Shown: positions 23,401 through 36,195, numbered from the stretch's first letter. The stretch is DNA of 64,000 bases from Plecoglossus altivelis (GCA_036571765.1 BROE01000015.1:6898114-6962113), one strand, 5' to 3'. Notes: generated by a model from the sequence alone, not told the origin. Numbers and translations: made by a program.

Positions 23401-25661
23401 TCACTGGTAGCCCAGGGCAGAGGCCGAACCCAGTCTCTGGCTGTAGAGGGCATAGTGGGGGTAGTAGGGAGCCGTGGACTGGAGAGAGTGCAGGGGGATG
23501 GAGGCAGGCCCGGGAGGCAGGTGGACCTTGCTGTAGGGGTGGTAGCGGGCCAGGCTCAGGCTAGGGGGCGCTCTGAGGGAGAAGGTGCTGGGCAGGGAGG
23601 CTGGGCTGCTCTGGTGAGGCAGGTGGAGGTGGCAGGAGGCAGCGGAGGAGACCGAGGGGTAGGCTGAGAGCAGCTTGCTGTCCATTCCTCCGGCCAACGA
23701 TGTGTGGGTGCGCAGGTGAGCCAGGAGCTCCTCCGAGTTGGCAAAGCGCTTGTCGCAAGGCCCCCCGGCCGATACCCAGTTGCAGGCATGGGGCATCGGG
23801 TCGTTGAGCATAAAGCCATAGGTGTAGAGAGGGTGGGACAGGGATGGAGACACGCTGGACGACAGAGTACTGGGGTGGAGGGAGTGGAGAGGGTGGGAGG
23901 GATAGACCAACGGGTAGCCAGATTTGAGAGAGGAGGAGGGGTCGTGGACGCAGGAAGTACAGTTGCTGCCTCCCAGGTGGGGTGCGTTGGGGTAGCTCAG
24001 GCAGTACGGGTCCCTGCATAAACCCTGCATGAAGGAAGGGGGTGAGGCACCGGTGAGCGGACTGGAGCTAGTATGTTTTCCTGGCACCCCTACTCCAAGA
24101 CCTGACTTGGTATGGTCCAGTCCAGGGACGAACTGGGATGGGTAGCCTGCGTAGGCTCCTACCACCGAGCCATGATAGCCCATCCCGGCTGAGGATAGTG
24201 GGAACACCGAGTGCCCTGTCTTGTAGGGGGAGATGGGTGTGATGTGTCCGGGGGCCAAGTTGGACTGGGTGGACTGGGAGTCCCCCTTCCCTGCCTCATG
24301 GTTGGTGCTGCTTTCGGAGCTGCCGTTGCTGGAATTGGCGCTAGCTCGGGCATGGCTGGAGTTAGCAAGCTGGGGGCCGTCCAAATTAGACTTGCTCAGG
24401 TCAACTTCTTTCTTAAGATGGCCGCTGCTGACACAGCTGCTGCTGCTGTTGCTGTTTGGACTGGCCTGCTCCGGTTTGCTCTCTCCGTTCAGAGTCTGAG
24501 GTTGTGAAGCTTGCTGTCCACTGGGAGACTGGCTTTGTCTGTGGGACTGAGAGACAAGCTGGCTGTGCTGAGGAGGAGAAACACTGCTTGTTCTGGAGCT
24601 GGGGGAGACGGAATGAGGGGGGAAAGACTGGCTGTTAGCTGAGCTACCGTTAGCACTGCTGTTGTTAGGAACCCTGAAGCCAGCTTTGTCACTGTTGCCA
24701 TTGGTGCTGCTGACACTATCCCTCCGACTGTCACCGCCCACTTTGGAGTAAGGCTTGAAGCTGGACTTGTCATCCAGGGAGGGGCGGTGTTCACCCAGCT
24801 TCAAGCTGGAGTTCGAGCTGGAGGAACGCCCGCTTCCCTCTTTGTCCCCCAGGCCACTGGAGGAGATGGAGCCCAGTTTGGACGAGGAAGGAGGATCCGG
24901 TTTACCTATCTGGGAGCAGGTCTGCGCTAACAGGGCCAGAGGGCTCTTCTTAGCGTCCAGCTGGAAACAGAGTCAGACTAGTTTAGTTTCCAAAGTGCCA
25001 CTAGTTATTGTTGACAGTAACACTCATACACCACACACACAATTTACGTCGAGATACTTTTCCGTGTCTGTTTTCCGATGACATTCGTGCGATTAAACAA
25101 TATGTTTTCATGACCAGCCAGCAAGAAACGGCTGAAAATGTATTTTCCACGCGACTATGGAAATGGCCAGTCTAACGCTTATTATTTTAAAAGAAAAAAT
25201 ATATACATTTCCAGAGTTTCTACATGACGTAATTATGATCACATTGTCATGTGTAGGTTGTTATGTGTTTGAATCATTCTATTTTGCTATTTAAGACAAA
25301 CACCAGTGATATTATATATTATTAGCACAACAACTAGTTAAAAAACGAAGCCCGTGATGCCGCGCGTGGTGAGAATAATGTTGCTTATAAATTTACTGTT
25401 GAAAACGACAAATACCTCGATGCTCACTGGTGCAGATGTTAGGGGCTGTAGGTACTCCGGGTGTAGTAAGTGGCTTGTGTGCGCGGTCAACATATTGAGC
25501 ATCCGAATAGGGAGTCGCTTTGACTGGCGAATAGGATCCAGAGGGGTAAGTAAAGACACAAAAGCGCCCGGTCTACACTTCTGGTTATAACTAGCTTCAG
25601 TAGGCTTGGTGGTCCGCTCGCGTACTTGGTGCGTAATAGATCCAGAGAGGGAATCTTTCAT
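23401..25661 (-). CDS. znf703: zinc finger protein 703 (NET family, nlz1-like)
   Basis: ZNF703 is a nuclear co-repressor of the NET (NocA/Nlz/Elbow/Tlp-1) family. It works through partners such as Groucho/TLE in patterning of hindbrain and eye. Two exons (minus): 25661-25416 and 24960-23401, intron 455 bp, 1806 nt, 601 aa (human about 590). Conserved parts in order: RLPIRMLNMLTAHTSHLLHP at about 50-70; the Sp motif SPLALLAQTCSQIGKPD just after the intron; FKPY at 150-153 (Groucho-type); a Ser/Asn/Gln-rich middle; then VVGAYAGYPSQFVPGLD, LCRDPYC and a single unusual C2H2 finger (C475, C484, H497, H501). It ends YSQRLGSASALGYQ. The start at 25661 gives an N-terminus of family length; an in-frame ATG at 25739 would add 26 residues. 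Against the usual PVSPIELDAKK, one proline is missing at the exon junction (PVS-IE). ZNF503/nlz2 is the alternative, but the SVFPL...GYHGS and SQRLGSASALGYQ segments fit ZNF703 better. Confidence 0.95.
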
Positions 25662-26260
25662 TGGAGAAGGAAGCGAATGTTTTGGACAAGAACTATACGA
25701 TAACTCAAGTCCCAAGATCAAAAACTGCGATGTCCTCAACTAATATAGAATAGTAATTTATAATCCGTTGGTCTAGCATAAGTCCATTGATGTATTTCCC
25801 AAGCAGCGCACCTGAAAAGTTCCAACTGCCGATAATTCTGCTTGCCCGTCCCGCTATAAAATCTGAAGCGTCTCCTCTTCATTCATGGCTTCAATTCCAG
25901 GGCATTTTCAAATATTCTGCTATTGTTCGCCGCAACTGCAGCTATACATTAGGCACAGTATCCTAGCTGTCCAAACTGGTAGTGTTCTGTTATGTTAAAC
26001 GGGAAAAAACTCCTCATCACACGGCCGAGGGATATCAGATGCGGTTTCTTCGTCTACCGTGGTGCGTATCTGCAGCATACACACCTTCCCTGTACTAGCG
26101 TCGAGTGTGCGCTCTCGCAAGAGTCTTCAAAGTAAAGTGAACCGCGGTCCAATAGACGGGGTCCGCATTGGTAATGAGAGGGGCTAGTGCTATGCTTTAG
26201 AAGGCGGAGCAACATTGTCTCTTCACACCATAAAACATCATCTTTGCCTGACATACGGTA
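25662..26260 (-). promoter_or_regulatory. znf703: znf703 5' leader and promoter region
   Basis: Upstream of the start codon the sequence is CpG-containing, with CCAAT-type motifs on both strands near 26150-26170 and a run of unique sequence. A tataaa on the plus strand near 25854 faces the wrong way for znf703. No transcription start can be fixed. Confidence 0.35.
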
Positions 26261-26754
26261 ATCAACTGTTACAGACAGCTCCTTGGTACGATTTTTGGAG
26301 GGTTAAGGAAGTGAATTCACACGAAACTGCGTGTCGGAGTTGTTTTTGACTCTTTTGTTTGTAACATTTAAAAAGTGTATCTAAATACTGAAATGAACGA
26401 CAATGTATTTTGCTGACATGAGTGTTATATGCTTCCAAAAAATAATCATTTGTTTTCCATTTGACATCCCCGTTACATTCGCTGTCATCAAAAATGGGTT
26501 CTACAAATAATAGCATAGGTCTTCTTACACATTTTACAATCCAGAAACCTTCCTCTGTTATAAAAAATGGAGGTTTGTAATGAATCTGAATATGGTGTAT
26601 TGGTACCTAAGCATATTTGAGCACCATAAATCAAATAGCGGCTGAATAATATGTCATGTACCATAGTCCATTTCTTTATCCTTTTTATTCCATCTTCACA
26701 ACCAGCGAAGAAAAATGTGCTAAAAAAGACGACTCTATATTCATGGTTTTATAA

Positions 26755-27035
26755 ATCTGGAATGTTAATAACTTTATTGCATTACCGCCTGCTGACTGAC
26801 TCGGCAATGAGCTAATTTTGTTAACCTAATTATACAATGAATTGGTTAAAGTACTTAAAAATTACGCCTGACAAGAGCTATTAGTGGCAGCCAGAAATAG
26901 TCGGCAGTCTGAAGGGCTTTGATGCTCACAATCCTCTCTGGTCTCAATTGAGTGCGAAATTTGTCCTAATCCTTCATAACCTATGGGCAAACGGCTGAAT
27001 AATGAGAGGAAAATGATAAATATTGGTCCTCAATC
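26755..27035. promoter_or_regulatory. candidate conserved non-coding element near znf703
   Basis: AT-rich but complex sequence with several ATTA/TAAT sites (gagctaattttgttaac, caattgagtgcgaaatttg) and no open frame. It lies about 1.1 kb upstream of the znf703 start and is a good enhancer candidate. Conservation is not shown, only inferred. Confidence 0.35.
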
Positions 27036-28740
27036 TTTGGCAACCTTGCCTCTTTTTTTTTTTAAAGGCTGCATTTATTAAATCTGTATTATTCATGCTG
27101 CCACTGCTTAAAACAACTGCATGTAATAATAAACACAACAGCTTTTTTTTCTTTCTCTTTCCCCTCAATTTACCAGTTACTAGTTGCTACACCTCTGCCA
27201 CTAGCATTGAAAAGTCACTGGTCTTTCAATATTCCTTTGGATGTTGTGTAACGACACGCTATCTTTTTTTTTTTGAAGCAACCCTCTGCCCTTGCAGGCG
27301 AACGGCTGCAATACCCCCCCAAGGACCATCCATCAGTGTCCCCTTTGTGATAAGAAGGAGAGTGCTGGGGCAACCTCACATCAGGAAACAAGGTCAGAGT
27401 TCAAGTCACACTAGTGAGACCGCGGCTCGCTAGGAGCCTGTGTAGTGATGGTACACAGACGGCCAGGCCCCCGGCAGCCAGCAGACCAGGGCGTGGAGGG
27501 CGCTGAGCAGAAACGCAGCTTCACGATAGAGTCGGGGTCAAAGCAGGGCTTGAGAAATCAGCCTTGGTGACGTGCACACAGGACAGAGATGCCTTGACAG
27601 GGCCTACAGATAAGCTGTCGTCCAGGGTGGGCATGGCAGCGACTCTTTATGGTTATTGGCATTATCTCGCAGACGGTTGGCAAGGTTACGAACGCAGCCC
27701 GACAATCATAGGTCATATTTGTTTATGTAAGACCCATTCCTGCTGTCTCATGAAAGCCTTTGTTATGGTGACAACGCTTCACATCTTTGGATCCCCGTCA
27801 AATGTGTCCTCGTTCGCCGTCTACTCTACGTCTGGTAGCGTCTTCATGCGAGAGATAGAGTAAACTATCTTTTTTTATGACCAAACCCTTGGGAATGCAG
27901 AGAGCTGGTCTGGAATTCCGGAGACCACCAGAAGGGAAAGGTGAGGGGGCGGAGAGGCAAAGGAATTAGACAGCAGGAGGGGACGTCTTAAGAAAAGCAA
28001 GAGAGGGGCGAGCGACAGAGAGAGAGAGAGGTTGGGCTGAACAATAGGGGTCCGCTTTTCAACTTTTTGCGAATCTCCTTGAAGTTCCTCGTCACCAGCT
28101 GGAGCGTGGTGTTGGTGAGTGATTGCTGTTTCCTGTTGTAGCTGGATACCGGGCAGGTTTCCCCTCTATCAGGGAACAAAAATCAAGGCAACAGCGTTGA
28201 AGGAAACAATAGAAACCATTTGGAAAGACACATCTGAAACCCAGGGAGACAGAGAGACGGATGGTCAGATATGTTCCTATGACGATGGTGGAGCTCGGAT
28301 ACGGTGTTTCCATCGCGCTCAGATGTGATGAGCTGCAGTGATAGACAGTCCGAGTCCCTGTAGGATTTCGAAAGCAGTACTGGCACTTTTGACCTTGATC
28401 TGATGAAGCTTTTATGGAGATCTCTGGCAAATTCCAATGGCTTTTCTTTTAAAATGGAAACACACACATAAAAACCCCCCCAAAACTTTTCCTTCGTCTC
28501 AGTCTGCCAAATAGACATTCCTGCCAAACAAAATGACAATGGAAAGGGCTTTTATAATATGTTTTTGTGTTTACTTATCTCCATCAGCCCACTCACTGTT
28601 CGCATAATTGACAGGGTTTACCGAGAAACAAATCACACACTCGTGTGGACTTTAGTCGGCTGTGACAATTATGCCTGTTTACAACGCAAACACAAGCAGA
28701 CAGCTGATAACCTCCCAGAGACTGGCCACGTAAATAACAT

Positions 28741-28890
28741 ACTTTTCTCTCTCTCTCCATTTCTCTTTTCCTGTCTCTCACTCTCTGTTTCGCTCTCTTT
28801 CCCTCTCTGTCTCTGTTTCTCTCTCTCTCTTCTCTTTCCCTCTCTCTTTCTCTTTCCCTCTCTCTCTCTCTGTGTCTCTCACTCACGCTT
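28741..28890. repeat. imperfect (CT)n tract
   Basis: Pyrimidine-rich array with CTTT, CTGT and CCCT variants. Both strands give long false frames of Leu/Ser or Arg/Glu repeats. Confidence 0.85.
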
Positions 28891-30420
28891 CCTCTCTTCG
28901 TTTCCACCTCCCCCCATGCATTTCTTCCTCTCTGTCTTTTCCTCTCAGTCTCTCCCCTTACACACACCATCTGTGGGTTTTGAAACGTGGGGCTATTTAC
29001 ATACTTAAACATCCTTTAATCTCTCACACACTGATGTGTCACTCAGCTACAGTGAACACTGCACTTATCTGCCTGCCGACTGCTTAGTCCCATTTGTTTC
29101 ATCCTCCAGTGTGTCCACCTGTCATCTCCTTATCTTAACAATCACTTATGCACTCAAAAATGTAAATCCGAGCGCCTATCCACCTCCTTCAAACGCACGC
29201 AGAACTCACGGACACCCGAGCGAACGCACGCGCCACCACGCACGCGCGCGCGCACTAACACGCTCTTCCCCGGCAACAAAAGCAGCCATTGTGCCACAGC
29301 GGGTAGAAGAGAGGTTATCTAGTCTAGTGGGTGGGGAGATCCAGCGAGATCATGCTGCTAAGGGGCGCCAGACCTCAATCAGATTGTGCTATGCTGTTCT
29401 GTGAAATTTCATCTGACATCAAAGATGGTTTTTCCCACCCCCTCTGGGATGTCTGTGTCTATTGGAGGAGCTCCTTTAAGACACCCAAGGCAACCCGGCA
29501 ACCGGCACGGCTGGAAAATGTCGCCACCTCCCATTTTTTAAGAACAAAATGTACGAATTGCGTTAATGAATCAAACATGCCGTATCATTTTGATAGATGG
29601 CAAATTCGAAATCTCGAATGTTCCTTGAGAAGAAGGGAGAAAAAAAAGCATTGAGCGTCGCTCGGTTCAAAAGCAACATCCAGTCTTGAATTTGGAAACG
29701 ATGCTCAGATCCAAGAGGTTCTCAGAGACAACATGCCTTGTTCCTCCACCCTGATCTCCACCCACCCACCTGCCCACCCCTCTTCCCTCAGCAACCCTGA
29801 GCTCATCCATCACCTATCAGCAGATTGACACCCACCCTCAGTCCCTCTGTGGTGTAAAATTACTTTTGCCATCATGGCAGGAGAAAGATCTATAGCGGCT
29901 CCCCCCTTTTTTTCGACCAGTTAAGGTGCAGGGAAATTGATGGTGACCGCGGAACCCAGGAGGCACTAAACAAACCTCTCCATCGCTCCCCCATCGGCTG
30001 GGCCCTGCCCACAGCGGCCCGGCAATCGTTCATTATCGATTTCCGCGCTACGGCAGCAGCGACTTAAACAGAGATACAAAGGAGGGAGCCACACTTCTCC
30101 CATTTGTCTATCTGGAGTGGAGGAGTCATTGATGTGTCTCACACAAGAACAGAGGCCTCTTGGGTCATTAGCTGAGTTTCCTGGTAAACAACCTCCTCGT
30201 GGAGAAGCACATGCCGCAGACTCTATGGGGGACGGGGGTGGGGGACAAGGGGACAGACAGTCGTCAGCGGTCGGTTCTTCACCTTGGTGCCTTCAATATT
30301 GACCGAGAGTCGACCTGTCCGTGGGACATGTCTATTTAGTGCGAACTCTTGTTGTCGCTCGTTCAGCCTGGGCGTGGCTGTAGGTCTCTGATGCTGGGCT
30401 TTCCTCTGTGGCAGGAGGCC

Positions 30421-30441
30421 GGGGGGGGGGGGGGGGGGGGG
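30421..30441. repeat. poly(G) run
   Basis: About 20 consecutive G on the plus strand. It can form G-quadruplexes and its length is likely to be misread by sequencing. Confidence 0.85.
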
Positions 30442-31781
30442 AGTGAGAGGCTGGAGTCAGATAGGTAGTTGATGTCTTTCTGTGTGAAACACAATGCCAC
30501 ACGCAAGCTAATGACCCTCATTTCTAATACCACCATTAATCCTCAGCCTGTCTTTAGAATCAAAGAAAAGGCAGTTAGCTGCAACAGGGAAACCAAAAGG
30601 GATCTATGTGGGCCATTGATTCGCTTAACTCAATAAGTCACTTTGATAGGGAACTTAGTTGCATCTGTACTGGAAGAAGGATGAGGGGGGGAGAGAGAGA
30701 GGGAGAGGGGGGAAAGTGAAAGACAGAGCGAGAGAGTGTAAAAGGGAGTGAGAGGAAGTTTCTTTGCTCTCTGAATGCTGCTCATTTCAGTACCTTTATT
30801 TACTTAACCCTCAGACCAACCCTCATTCATAAATGTCAGAAATGACTAATATCCTCAGACCCACAGGGTTCACAGAACCAACAGTTATGCATAATGCTGG
30901 CTATGTGTTCTAGGCACATACCAGCATAATCGCTGGCTGGCAACCACCATTCCAAAATCCCAAACACACCATTATAGACAGGGAGATGCATTACAGCTTT
31001 CGTCCCACATCTGTCAACGCCTAACACACACCGCACGCCGCCTCTCTCTCAAGACATGCCATCCGCTCTGACGCAGTCTGTCCAAACACTAGACCTGCGG
31101 TTAAACTAAGATACGGGAGAAATTGACGAGAGGTGCGAAAAATACGCCTGTCGCTTTCTTTCTCTTTTTTTTGTCTTTTTTTTTTTTTTGCGTTTCCTTA
31201 TTTGTGTTAGGACAAATCCGGTACAGGACTTGTGAAAAAGGACAGGCTGTTGAATACCCATGAACTATGTTTGGAAATGCTGCCGGTAACTCGAAATTAC
31301 CTCGTGACATTTCGCAATTTGCCGTGAGTGAGAGGGAACGAGGGGGGAAAAACATATGTTTCTCCCGGCTTTTGTTTTCAGCCGCTGCGGTCGCCCAGGG
31401 TAACGTAGGAAGGTTGACGGCTGCCATGTTGGAGCTATCAGTCATGCTGAAGCAGAGAAGGGACCCAGGGGTCGGAGCGCGTGTCGGGTCTTTGACGTTA
31501 CCCAGGACAGGGAAACTCAATTAAACGATGGCTGTGTAGGTGCATTAGCGCCCATCAACCATGTTACATAAAAGAAATCGGTTTGACAAGGTTTCCCCAG
31601 ATCTCTGTTCCCTCTTGTTTGACATTTGACACGTACAATAGAGACATGATGGGGTTTTGGCCCTTACGAAGATGACAGAGATCTACTTATGAAGAGGACA
31701 ATTAAGGCTTGAAATGCATAATGCCCTTTAGATTCCATCCGATAAGAACAATCCACTTTACCATCTAATGAACTTCTATAG

Positions 31782-31805
31782 GGGGTGTGTGTGTGTGTGC
31801 GTGTG

Positions 31806-31837
<32 letters not shown>
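31782..31837. repeat. (TG)n microsatellite
   Basis: TG array of about 28 units with two CG or CA interruptions. Confidence 0.9.
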
Positions 31838-31839
<2 letters not shown>

Positions 31840-32403
31840 CCACACCCAGATGTGATGTCATGTCATGTGCAATGCGTCTCGTTGGGAGAGAAGGGATCAT
31901 GAATTATTCCGTTGATCACCCAACATGGCTTCCCGTTGGTTTGCGATGACATAGTACTCTACTTAGGAAGTTAGATTGAAATGTCTAGGGTCTAATTTAT
32001 CTTTCCTGGATGAATACATGAATGTGAAACAGCGCCATATTTCACAGAAGCTCCCTCTATCCTCTGGAATATGATTACGGCTGCCCTAGAAAGTCGGGTA
32101 GAAACCGTTTTTCACCTGAACAAGCATTACCGTGTCGTGTTGAACATTATTCACCGTCTGCCCAGCGCTTTGACACTTATGAAATATTTTCCCCGCTGAC
32201 CTCAGATTCTGCTGAACTAGGACAGTGTCTCTCCCTCTCCCCGTGAGAGGAGGGTGATGTCATGATGCTCTAAAGACCTCATAAATAAGCTCCTTGTGAA
32301 GTTCTAATGCATTCTTCAACAGTTAATCAGATCTGTGTGTTGATTTTTCAGTTGATCATGTGGCATTCTTATGTGTGAATCCACACCCTTGTTTTCCCAG
32401 ATG

Positions 32404-32615
32404 TCTTTCTCTATCTCTCTCTCCCTCTTCTTCCCTCTCTCACTCTCTTTCTCTCTCCCTCTCTCTCTCTCTCTCTTCCATCTCTCTTTGTCTCTCTCCC
32501 TCTCCCTCTCTTTCTCCCTCCCTCCCTCTCTCTCCCTCTTGCTCACGCCCTCCCTCTCTCTCTCCCTCTCTCTCCCTCTCTCTCCCTCTCTCTCTCTCTC
32601 TCTCTTCCATCTGTC

Positions 32616-32665
<50 letters not shown>

Positions 32666-32733
32666 CCTCTGTCTCTCTCCCTCCTTCTCCCTCCCTCTCT
32701 CTCCCTCTGTCTCTCTAACTCTCTCTCTCTGAC
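32404..32733. repeat. long (CT)n polypyrimidine tract
   Basis: About 330 bases, nearly all pyrimidine on the plus strand, mixing CT and CCCT units with a few cttccat interruptions at regular places. Suitable for triplex (H-DNA) folding. All long open frames here are repeat translations. Confidence 0.9.
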
Positions 32734-32969
32734 AGCTCTCATTGTTATGTGATGTCAGCTCTGTTACTTTCCCCTTTGTGTGACAGGCTAAAGGATTGTA
32801 TTGGCAGAAGAATTGATAAGTCGTGGCAAGTGCACGGAAAGTCTCAGGACATCTGGTAAAAGGTTCGATGTTATTTAGTGGCTGAGAGTGCAAGATTTCT
32901 CTGTAGTTTCTGCCAGAAGGTTACTGGACTCTGCCGTTGTAAATAACTCCTGGCATTCAATGGTATAGA

Positions 32970-32974
32970 CTGTG

Positions 32975-33005
<31 letters not shown>

Positions 33006-33020
33006 ATGTGTGTGTGTACA
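32970..33020. repeat. (TG)n microsatellite
   Basis: TG array with TT and TA interruptions. Confidence 0.9.
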
Positions 33021-33324
33021 CAACACAGCGGGATGCAGGGAGGGGGGAGTTGTCACAGGGTTAGAAGTATGTGCAGTTTTCTTTATTGTCGTATTTGATA
33101 AATGGCTTGGAGAACAAGGCAGAGCATACATCATATCACCTTTAATGGATACACATTTCTGGGACCATAACTCACTGTCCTTAAACAGAAAAAAGTGAAA
33201 TATGGCATTGTATATTTCTTCCCCCGGACACATTTATGAGTCCTCCCTGCAGTATAAATGCAGTGATTGCTATTTCAAAGTACCATGTCAGACTATGAGT
33301 TGAGCACTGCCAGCTGCCTCAACA

Positions 33325-33328
33325 GAGA

Positions 33329-33373
<45 letters not shown>

Positions 33374-33560
33374 GGAGAGAGAGAGAGAAAGAAAGAGAAA
33401 GAGAGAGAAAGAGGGAGAGAGAGAGAGAAAGAAAGAGAGGGAGAGAGAAGAAGAGAGAGAAGGGGATGGTGACAGTGAGAAGGGGAGGCGATGCGAGGGT
33501 GGTGTGGGGGAGAAAGGGAGGGAGGGAAGGAGGGAGGAAAAGAAGGGCGGTGAAGACAGA
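33325..33560. repeat. (GA)n polypurine tract
   Basis: GA array passing into GAAA, GGGA and mixed purine sequence. It has the opposite strand orientation to the CT tract 600 bases upstream. Confidence 0.9.
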
Positions 33561-33589
33561 GAGAAATTATAGGCCTGACAAAGTTGAGT

Positions 33590-33900
33590 GTCTATTCAAA
33601 AAACTCTCTCCGGCGGCAGTAAATTTATAGTGTTGTGCTTGCCCCTATCAAAAGCTAAACCATGGCTTGGCGATGGCGGTTCATTCCAGACTACCAGCTG
33701 GGGAGAATTCCTGGCTGACAGGCAGTCAAAGTTCTCCTGGAGGCTTCAGTGAGAGAGGGCTGACCACTCGGCAAGGACGCGTAGGAATGAATGGCTGAGC
33801 CTTAAGCACTTTGTTCAGCTGAAGCGTGTAAGCAGGGCCAAGGAGAATTACGGTCGTGTAAATCCTTGAGTCTTTTTTAAAGGATCAAAGATGACAGATA
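33590..33900. promoter_or_regulatory. possible conserved non-coding block
   Basis: Complex, repeat-free sequence between a purine tract and AT-rich sequence, with no frame supported by splice sites. It is listed only as a place where regulatory sequence could sit. Confidence 0.2.
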
Positions 33901-34739
33901 TCTATTGCAGCTCCCTGCAGATGGGCACGCAGGCAGGCGAGGCCATGTGCGGAGATGATGGACAGCGTCTCCTCGCCTCCTCGCCTCCCGTCTCCCTCGT
34001 TTGTTTCGGGATCAGTTCTGATGTGTTGTGTGTTCGGCTCTTTTGTGACTAGTGCTTTGAGTCTATTCTGGTCTTGAAGCCTTTCAATTCTACAGTGCAT
34101 ACTTAGTTACAATGAGAGAGGAAAGGATCCTCGCGACACCATCGACAACCTCCACGAGCAGACCCACACACACATCGAGAAAGAACAAGCAGACCTACAG
34201 ATACAATTTTTTTAAACAACCTTCTTCAGAGACTCTATCAATCCAGACAACATCTGTCTTCGCTTTATCAGGGCCAGGGATGCATCCGAGGGCAGGTTTT
34301 GGGGGAGGATGCAGCCTTTAGACCTAAACAGCATAGAAAAGGACTGGATTTCATCAAATGAAGTTTTGAAATTAGGCTGCCACCCAGAGCACACAGAGGA
34401 ATATTATTTTGACACGTCGTCACCCTGAGGGGGGGAAGCGAGCCTTTTTGATGTGTGATCCGCCAGGCCTTGCGTTGGCTGGCAGATTTTATCAGCAAAC
34501 AAGACAGGCGAGCGAAGCGCAGACTAAATAAAAGGGTGATAAAAATGTCAAGGATTATCTTCCGTTTGCGGGGCCCTGTGATGTCGTATCAAAACGGATT
34601 TGGTGGAAATGATTTTGGCAGGCAGGAGACATGATAGACGGCGAGGCAGGGAGGAGGAAGGAGGAGGGGTAGGAGGAGTAGGAGAATGAGGAGGGGGAGG
34701 GGATCCCTCTCCCGACGCATTACTAACCCATGCTGAGAA

Positions 34740-35135
34740 TAGTGACGTTAGGCTTATGATCTTGGTTGTGCTTTATTTCAAATGTTCAAATTTGGACTGA
34801 ATACACACGTTGTCGTCATGCTCTTTACGTTAATTATAGCCAAAATAAAATAAAAACGTCGCCATACCTATAACCCTTATCTCTGAAAGAAAAAATAAAA
34901 ATTTTTCATCACAAAAAAATAAAAAAAAAAATAATTAAAAAATAAAGAATAAAAAAAAAAAAAAAAACAAAAAAAACTGTTCAAAACTCCTTATTTACCC
35001 ATTGCTTACGTGGCCCCTTTTCAAACCCAAAACGTCACCCCTCATCCGCTACTAAACCCCTACGTTATTTTCCATCAAAACGCTCACACTAATCCCCTCC
35101 CTTACGTTCTTTTCAACCATTAAAGAAACGTCAAT
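34740..35135. other. poly(A)-rich patch with clustered ACGT sites
   Basis: A tract of mostly A (34890-34978) sits between flanks that together hold nine ACGT tetramers in about 390 bases, several as tgacgt/acgtca ATF/CREB half sites. The A tract could be a decayed retroposon tail, but I recognise no element body. Confidence 0.35.
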
Positions 35136-36072
35136 AGGCGGTGTGTGTCCACTTGTGGTGTGTTGTGTGTTCTGCATGGGAGAGTGAGCGCTGACAGAGA
35201 AAAAGGAGAGAGAGAGAGAGGATGTTGTCTTCCATTACTTAATTATTTCCTCACCCTTTCATCTTGTTTTCACACTTTCCGAGCATCTCTGTTTCAGGTG
35301 GTGAAGGCAGCTAGAGGGATGAACTATTAGGAAGTGACAGATGTTGGCACCTCCAACCATTGTCAGGGTTCAGCCCTCCTGTTCCACAGGTAAAGCAGGA
35401 TGAGTGGCGTTTGATAATCGTAGTAATCCTATATTCTGGCACCTCCAACTCCGGGTCAAGATTCTGCAGGACGTCTTCAAGCCTTCTAAGAAGAAGGTCA
35501 TTTTATGAAGGTCGCCGTATCACTAATAGATGTCATTTCCTGCTGCTCTTCCAACGTTGCTTACTCAGATGGCCATATGTTCCGACCTCGTTGTTGTTGA
35601 TGTTGATCAATGGTCCAGGTGTTGATTTGGCCGGCTCAGTTTGTCTCAGGACCACCCCTCTGTGACAGAGTGACAAAACAGAGGTGTTGCTGGTGTCACC
35701 TTCCAGCTGTGACTCCCCACGCCGGTCCTTACCGGAAACATCCGGACGTTTCCGGGGCTCCTCCCAGCTGGCTGTAGGTCCTCAGCAAACAACATCCTGT
35801 TGGTCAAGTTAGTCTTTGACCCTCTGTGTCTTGGCCTTGCTGTTCGTAATGGCTAACTGCTGGTTTACGATGATTGTGTCATCGGAACGGTCCCATCCAC
35901 AGCCTGGATGAGTCCCCTGACTCCTACGTCTCCACCAGGGGGGAAATGAATCATCCTTTTATTGTTTATTGTTTATTGTTGTTTGGACTCCAGAAGCTCC
36001 CCATTACTTTCCTCTAGAACTACTTCTACCTACCTGTTTATGTCAGCCTCTTGTTTATCTTTTAATGTTACT

Positions 36073-36074
<2 letters not shown>

Positions 36075-36128
<54 letters not shown>
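36075..36128. repeat. (CT)n microsatellite
   Basis: Nearly perfect CT array of about 26 units. Confidence 0.9.
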
Positions 36129-36130
<2 letters not shown>

Positions 36131-36195
36131 CCCCTCCTGAACTGTCTATCATGCTGTCACACAAGCTGACAGGGAAGATTAGAGTATTTGACTGT

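Noticed and set aside
23704..24021. Plus-strand and other minus-strand frames inside znf703
   Set aside because: Shadows of the well-supported ZNF703 frame.
32360..32752. Overlapping 115-130 codon frames on both strands
   Set aside because: Pure translation of a CT/GA repeat in several frames.
34890..34978. Poly(A)-rich patch as a retroposon tail
   Set aside because: No element body, target-site duplication or reverse-transcriptase frame is visible; kept only as an unexplained patch.
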